Origin: Oscillospiraceae bacterium
GTDB taxonomy: Bacteria; Bacillota; Clostridia; Oscillospirales; Acutalibacteraceae
Reading direction: 5' to 3'
Assembly: GCA_031262125.1 (NCBI GenBank)
Contig: JAISII010000022.1
Location: forward strand, 1 to 9,663
DNA length: 9,663 nucleotides
Below the pieces are notes generated by a model, which did not search any database, was not told the origin of the DNA, and worked only from the letters and a program-made list of their open reading frames with translations. Both the position numbers and the translations under genes were made by a program. Shown piece by piece: positions 5,840 to 9,663 of this stretch (within the stretch, counting starts at the first letter, position 1; every line of letters begins with the position of its first letter).

Positions 5840-7804
5840 TTGACCTATTATTTTATGGGGCTGCTGCTTGCTCTGCCCATTTTGTTTGCCTTGCTGGTTT
5901 ATATTTCTAAAAGCCGGAAATCTACTGCGGTTATCACTCGTGTTGGTGCGGGTGCAATAATTGCCGCCGCAGTTGCGTTCTGTGCTTTTTCTTTTTATTT
6001 TCCAAAAGCAGAAGCCGTAAATTTGGGCGAGTTACCGTTTTTAAAATACAATATTTTCGTTATCGAGATAGGCATCGCACTCTATTTGCTTTATAAAGCA
6101 TATACCGAAAAATCGTTTGTGCTGGGTGCGTTGTCGGTGGGGCAGATGGGTTTTGCTGTATATACCGAATTTTTTGCACACACCGAGGTTGAATCCGAAA
6201 CTACCCTGTATGTTGACAGTCTTACTTTAATGTTTGTGCTTATTGTTGGTGTTATAGGCGGGCTTATTTGCATATATTCTGTCGAGTATATGAAGGACTT
6301 CCACCGCCACGAACCGCACGTTAAAAACCGCACAGGCTTTTTCATAGCGACTATGTTTGTGTTTTTGTCGGCAATGTTCGGCATTGTGTTTTCTAACGAT
6401 TTATCGCTTATGCTTATGTTTTGGGAGGTTACTTCCCTTTGCTCTTATTTGCTTATTGGCTATAACCAAACGGCAAGTGCCCGCAAAAACGCACTGCTTG
6501 CAATCAAAATCAACGCATTCGGCGGCATACTTTTTGCCGTGGGCGTTTATATTCTAAAACTTAACAATATAGCCGATTTAACCACGCTTGCGGCGTCAAA
6601 TGCTACCTTTGCCGTGCAGCTGGCAGTGTTGCTAATAGCCGTTGGTGCGTTAACCAAATGTGCACAGTTCCCGTTTTCGTCTTGGTTGCTGGGGGCAATG
6701 GTTGCTCCCTCGCCGTCAAGTGCTTTGCTGCATTCTTCTACAATGGTAAAAGCGGGCATCTTCCTTTTGCTGAGAATTTCGCCCCTTTTGGGCAGCAACA
6801 CAGTCGGCACGGCGGTTACTACCATTGGCGGGGTTACTTTTATAATTTCGGCGCTTATGGCGGTTTCTCAAACCGACAGCAAGCGTGTTTTGGCACACTC
6901 AACCGTCTCTAACTTAGGGCTTATTGTTGCCTGTGTGGGCATTAACACAAGCGAGGCTATTTGGGCGGCAGTTATGCTTACGCTGTTCCATGCAATTGCA
7001 AAATCGCTGTTGTTTTTGGCGGTTGGTTCGGCAACGCACCAGCTCGGCAGCCGAGATATTGAAGAAATGGACGGGCTTATCGGGATTTCCAAAACGCTCA
7101 CCGTGTTTTTTATCATCGGCATTGCGGGTATGTTTTTAGCCCCGTTCGGTATGCTAATATCCAAATGGGCGGCAATGAAGGCATTTCTTGATTCTCATAA
7201 TATATTAATTGTGTTTACGGTTGCTTTCGGCAGCACGGTAACTTTGTTTTTCTGGACCAAATGGTTGGGCAAGCTTATTGCAAATGCACACCGCAAGCCC
7301 TCCGATTTCTCTTATAAAATGCGTGGCGACGAAAAGGTTAGTATGTTCTCTCTTGCAGCTTTGGTTGTGGGCGTGTGTATGCTGCACCCGTTTGTGTCGG
7401 ATTTTTTTGTAATACCCTACATTGGGCAGCGTTACGCCATTGTGCAGGGTGCATTGCCCTATGCCGAGGGCGGGGTGCAACCCGTGTTTTCGGCACCAAT
7501 CGACCCTGTGGCATCGTGGATTATGGTTTCTATGATAGGTGCAATTTTCATACTTCCGCTAATACTAATCCCGCTTTACAGGCATTTTAAGGTTAAGCAA
7601 ACCTCGGTCTATTTGTCGGGCGAGAACACAGGCGACGACGAAAGCTTTTACGGCAGCCTTGGGCAAACCCGCAAGGTCGAGCTTAAAAACTGGTATATGC
7701 AATCGGTTTTTGGCGAGAAGTTTTGGATGAAGAAAACAATTTATATTGGTGCAGGTATATTGATTGCAGGCTTTTTTGCCGTGGTGGGGGGGCAGATGCT
7801 ATGA
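5840..7804 (+). CDS. echA: Ech hydrogenase subunit A, ND5/MrpA-like ion-translocating membrane protein
   Basis: A large polytopic membrane subunit (654 residues) of the antiporter-like NuoL/MrpA family, expected to move H+ or Na+ as the complex transfers electrons from ferredoxin to protons. The proton_antipo_M core spans about 185-450. It carries the conserved Glu196 in the FWEVTS motif, Lys273 in the TKCAQFPFSSWL motif, His298 and Lys304 in ALLHSSTMVKAG, and His384 and Lys388 in LFHAIAKSLLF. The pattern of hydrophobic segments suggests roughly 14-16 transmembrane helices. A soluble stretch at about 582-628 precedes a last helix at about 634-652. The start is a TTG at 5840, supported by AGAAGG at 5826-5831, 8 nt upstream. 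The first in-frame ATG (5855) would cut into the first helix and has no comparable site. The stop overlaps the echB start (ATGA). It is the first gene of the ech operon. Confidence 0.92.
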   Translation: MTYYFMGLLLALPILFALLVYISKSRKSTAVITRVGAGAIIAAAVAFCAFSFYFPKAEAVNLGELPFLKYNIFVIEIGIALYLLYKAYTEKSFVLGALSVGQMGFAVYTEFFAHTEVESETTLYVDSLTLMFVLIVGVIGGLICIYSVEYMKDFHRHEPHVKNRTGFFIATMFVFLSAMFGIVFSNDLSLMLMFWEVTSLCSYLLIGYNQTASARKNALLAIKINAFGGILFAVGVYILKLNNIADLTTLAASNATFAVQLAVLLIAVGALTKCAQFPFSSWLLGAMVAPSPSSALLHSSTMVKAGIFLLLRISPLLGSNTVGTAVTTIGGVTFIISALMAVSQTDSKRVLAHSTVSNLGLIVACVGINTSEAIWAAVMLTLFHAIAKSLLFLAVGSATHQLGSRDIEEMDGLIGISKTLTVFFIIGIAGMFLAPFGMLISKWAAMKAFLDSHNILIVFTVAFGSTVTLFFWTKWLGKLIANAHRKPSDFSYKMRGDEKVSMFSLAALVVGVCMLHPFVSDFFVIPYIGQRYAIVQGALPYAEGGVQPVFSAPIDPVASWIMVSMIGAIFILPLILIPLYRHFKVKQTSVYLSGENTGDDESFYGSLGQTRKVELKNWYMQSVFGEKFWMKKTIYIGAGILIAGFFAVVGGQML

Positions 7805-8673
7805 ACTCTTTTACCTTAGTTTTAATAGAAGTTTTGCTTGCCGTAATTGCCGCCCCGATTGTAGGCGGGCTGCTTACGGGCATCGACCGCAAAATCACCG
7901 CACGTATGCAGCGGCGAAAAGGTCCGCCGCTTTTGCAGCCTTTTTATGATGTTGCAAAGCTTTTGCAAAAAGAGTCCTCGACCGTTAATATGTTTACAAG
8001 GTTTTTTACAAGCTTTAGTTTGTTTTTTACCGTTTTGGCGGTGGTGCTGCTTTTTATCGGGCAAGATTTATTGCTGTGCATTTTTTCGTTTACGCTTGCG
8101 ATGATTTTCTTTGTAATTATGGGCTATTCGGGTTATTCGCCCTATAGCTTTATTGGTGCCGAGCGTGAGCTTATTCAGATTATGTGCTATGAGCCGATGA
8201 TTTTGATTATGGCTTTTGGTTTTTACGAATCCACGGGTTCGTTTAAAATTTCCGAAACCTTGGTGCAAAGCACGCCGGTAATAACCAAAATTCCGCTTAT
8301 TTTCTTGGGGTTTATCTTCATTTTAACAATCAAGCTGCGTAAATCTCCGTTCGATTTAAGTATGTCGCACCATGCCCACCAAGAGCTTGTAAAGGGCATA
8401 ACCACCGAGCTTACCGGCATTTGCATGGCTATGGTAGAGGTTACACATTGGTTCGAGACTGTGTTTTCTTTAGCATTGGTTTATGTGTTTTTTATTTGGG
8501 CAAACCCATACAGCCACGTTATTGCGGTTGCAGCCTGCCTGATTGCATATTTTTTAGAAATTTTGATAGACAACATTTTTGCAAGGCTAAAGTGGGAGCC
8601 TGTTTTGCGGACAAGCTGGATTGTTACGGGAGCGGCATCGCTTGCTAACTTTATAATTTTGGGTCTTATTTAG
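7801..8673 (+). CDS. echB: Ech hydrogenase subunit B, NuoH-like membrane protein
   Basis: A 290-residue polytopic membrane protein of the NuoH/ND1/HycD family. It docks the soluble hydrogenase module to the membrane arm and forms part of the ion pathway. Family hallmarks are the first-loop DRKITARMQRRKGPPLLQPFYD (about 29-50), with its Arg cluster and GP, the acidic loop GAERELIQIMCYEPM (about 117-131), and KLRKSPFDLSMSHHAHQELV (about 178-197). The last of these corresponds to the conserved PFD..E.ELV loop of NuoH. About eight hydrophobic helices are visible. The start at 7801 is chosen because it overlaps the echA stop in an ATGA arrangement and follows a G-rich site (7783-7792). An upstream in-frame ATG at 7723 would overlap the echA 3' end by over 80 bp and add a non-family extension. 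echC follows after 37 bp. Confidence 0.95.
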   Translation: MNSFTLVLIEVLLAVIAAPIVGGLLTGIDRKITARMQRRKGPPLLQPFYDVAKLLQKESSTVNMFTRFFTSFSLFFTVLAVVLLFIGQDLLLCIFSFTLAMIFFVIMGYSGYSPYSFIGAERELIQIMCYEPMILIMAFGFYESTGSFKISETLVQSTPVITKIPLIFLGFIFILTIKLRKSPFDLSMSHHAHQELVKGITTELTGICMAMVEVTHWFETVFSLALVYVFFIWANPYSHVIAVAACLIAYFLEILIDNIFARLKWEPVLRTSWIVTGAASLANFIILGLI

Positions 8674-8710
8674 TTTTAAACTCACATCTTTTTTAAAAGA
8701 GGATAAACAA

Positions 8711-9193
8711 ATGGTACGAAAATCGCCTTGGATTTTACACTACGACGGCAGCAGCTGCAACGGCTGCGATATTGAAGTTTTGGCTTGCCTTACCCCGGTT
8801 TTTGATGTTGAACGCTTTGGCATTATTAACACAGGCAACCCAAAGCATGCCGACATATTGCTTATAACCGGCAGTATTAACGAGCAAAACCTGCCCGTTG
8901 TGAAGCAGCTTTATGACCAAATGCCCACGCCCCGTGCTGTGGTGGCTATTGGTGCTTGTGCGGCAACCGGCGGCGTTTTTAAAGATTGCTATAATGTCTA
9001 TGGCGGTGTGGCAACGGCAATACCCGTGGATGTTTATGTGCCCGGCTGTGCGGCACGCCCCGAGAATATTATTGCCGGAGTGGTAAAGGCACTTGATGTG
9101 CTTGAAAACAGGCGTGTTAAAAAATCAAAGCCAAAAAAAGAGCTTAGCACTCGCAAAAATGCCAAAGCAAAAACTACAGGCGGTGAAGAGTAA
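8711..9193 (+). CDS. echC: Ech hydrogenase subunit C, NuoB-like [NiFe]-hydrogenase small subunit
   Basis: A 160-residue electron-transfer subunit carrying the [4Fe-4S] cluster nearest the NiFe site (equivalent to N2 in complex I). All four expected cysteines are present: Cys16 and Cys19 in SSCNGCD, Cys83 in GACAATGGVF and Cys113 in PGCAARPE. The first two are spaced CxxC, as in energy-converting hydrogenases, whereas complex I NuoB uses adjacent cysteines. There is no Tat signal, consistent with a cytoplasm-facing location. Residues about 134-155 form a Lys/Arg-rich hydrophilic tail after the last conserved element, probably disordered. The start at 8711 has an excellent AAAAGAGGA site (8695-8703), 7 nt upstream. 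The stop TAA overlaps the echD ATG by one base (TAATG), indicating translational coupling. Confidence 0.95.
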   Translation: MVRKSPWILHYDGSSCNGCDIEVLACLTPVFDVERFGIINTGNPKHADILLITGSINEQNLPVVKQLYDQMPTPRAVVAIGACAATGGVFKDCYNVYGGVATAIPVDVYVPGCAARPENIIAGVVKALDVLENRRVKKSKPKKELSTRKNAKAKTTGGEE

Positions 9194-9522
9194 TGACAGA
9201 ACAGCAAATTTATAAAATAATAGAAAACAAGGATTTGTTAATTGCCCGTGTTAACGAAATGTTTAACAACGGCTATAGGTTAGTGCAAATTAGTGCCACA
9301 AAAAAAGATAATTACGATTTACTATACAGCTTTGCAAAAAAAAGCGAGTTTATACACCTGCGGCTTGCAGTAGATTTTGGCGACAGCATCGACAGTATCA
9401 GCGGCATTTTCCCGTACTCGTACCTTTACGAAAACGAGATTAAAGATTTGTTCGGGCTGCAAATTCGCAACATTAACTTTGATTTTAAGGGCAATTTTTA
9501 TAAAGTGAAAGCAGAGCAATAA
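9193..9522 (+). CDS. echD: Ech hydrogenase subunit D, NuoC-like 30-kDa family
   Basis: A 109-residue soluble subunit related to the 30-kDa (NuoC) subunit of complex I, which packs against the large and small subunits and carries no cofactor. The diagnostic segment is FPYSYLYENEIKDLFGLQI at about 76-94, matching the family's Pro-x4-(Y/W)-E-x-E-I-x-D-(L/M)-FG signature. Residues 1-75 form the short N-terminal alpha/beta part. It is much shorter than full NuoC, as is normal for Ech subunits. The start overlaps the echC stop (TAATG), so reinitiation by ribosomes leaving echC is likely. A weak GGTGAAGAG (9182-9190) precedes it. echE begins 14 bp after the stop. Confidence 0.9.
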   Translation: MTEQQIYKIIENKDLLIARVNEMFNNGYRLVQISATKKDNYDLLYSFAKKSEFIHLRLAVDFGDSIDSISGIFPYSYLYENEIKDLFGLQIRNINFDFKGNFYKVKAEQ

Positions 9523-9536
9523 AGCAAGAAAGGCTA

Positions 9537-9663
9537 ATGGTCATAAATATGGGGAAGAGGACAATAGTGCCGTTTGGGCCGCAGCACCCTGTGCTGCCCG
9601 AGCCGATACATTTAGATTTGTGCCTTGAGGATGAACGTGTGGTGGAGGCGATACCCTCCATTG
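9537..9663 (+). CDS. echE: Ech hydrogenase subunit E, NuoD-like large subunit, N-terminal 42 codons
   Basis: The start of the large, catalytic subunit, cut by the right window edge. Only 42 codons are visible, including IVPFGPQHPVLPEPIHLDL (about 10-28). GPQHP is the hallmark N-terminus of NuoD/EchE-type large subunits. The NiFe-ligating CxxC pairs lie beyond the window, so an active hydrogenase site cannot be verified here. Two in-frame starts are possible. The ATG at 9537 has AAGAAAGG ending only 3 nt away, and the ATG at 9549 has that site 15 nt away; neither spacing is ideal. I chose the first. It follows echD by 14 bp and belongs to the same operon, where echF (ferredoxin-like) would be expected next. 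Confidence 0.9.
   Translation, partial: MVINMGKRTIVPFGPQHPVLPEPIHLDLCLEDERVVEAIPSI

Noticed and set aside
7723..7800. Longer echB reading frame starting at 7723
   Set aside because: It would overlap echA by over 80 bp and add a non-family extension. The ATGA overlap with a G-rich ribosome binding site at 7801 fits operon architecture.
1..9663. CRISPR arrays, insertion sequences, tRNA or rRNA genes, phage or defence genes
   Set aside because: I looked for spaced direct repeats, terminal inverted repeats with a transposase, cloverleaf sequences and known defence domains, and found none.

Overview
The window looks like chromosomal DNA of an anaerobic, low-to-moderate-GC Gram-positive bacterium of the Clostridia, plausibly an Oscillospirales/Ruminococcaceae-type organism. 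The grounds are a class B sortase, a PASTA-containing kinase-like protein, AGGAGG-like ribosome binding sites, near-consensus sigma-A promoters and an Ech-type membrane hydrogenase operon. This placement is an inference from gene content; no phylogenetic marker was compared. No mobile element, CRISPR array, tRNA or rRNA is visible.

Layout. Positions 1-1261 (minus strand) carry greA followed by the first 230 codons of lysS, read from a near-perfect promoter upstream of greA. Positions 1559-3187 (plus) encode a 542-residue membrane protein: N-terminal four-cysteine zinc-ribbon-like motif, protein-kinase fold, one transmembrane helix and two extracellular PASTA domains. All the usual catalytic positions I could align are replaced, so it reads as a pseudokinase. 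A perfect 9-bp inverted repeat overlaps its probable promoter. Positions 3272-3955 (minus) encode an XRE-family helix-turn-helix regulator with its own promoter, a dyad in its leader and a clear intrinsic terminator. Positions 4263-4886 and 4929-5714 (plus) are a histidine-phosphatase-family enzyme (alpha-ribazole-phosphatase-like) and a class B sortase, separated by a short heptamer-repeat tract.

Positions 5840-9663 (plus) are the start of an Ech hydrogenase operon in the canonical order echA-echB-echC-echD-echE, the last cut by the window edge. The five genes are tightly packed (ATGA overlap A/B, TAATG overlap C/D) and follow an extended -10 promoter. Together they would form a membrane complex that oxidises reduced ferredoxin, evolves H2 and pumps ions through the EchA/EchB membrane arm. 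The electron-entry subunit EchF and the NiFe ligands of EchE lie outside the window.

Most of the window is conventional core and energy metabolism. The best candidate for something under-described is the zinc-ribbon/pseudokinase/PASTA protein together with the palindrome over its promoter.
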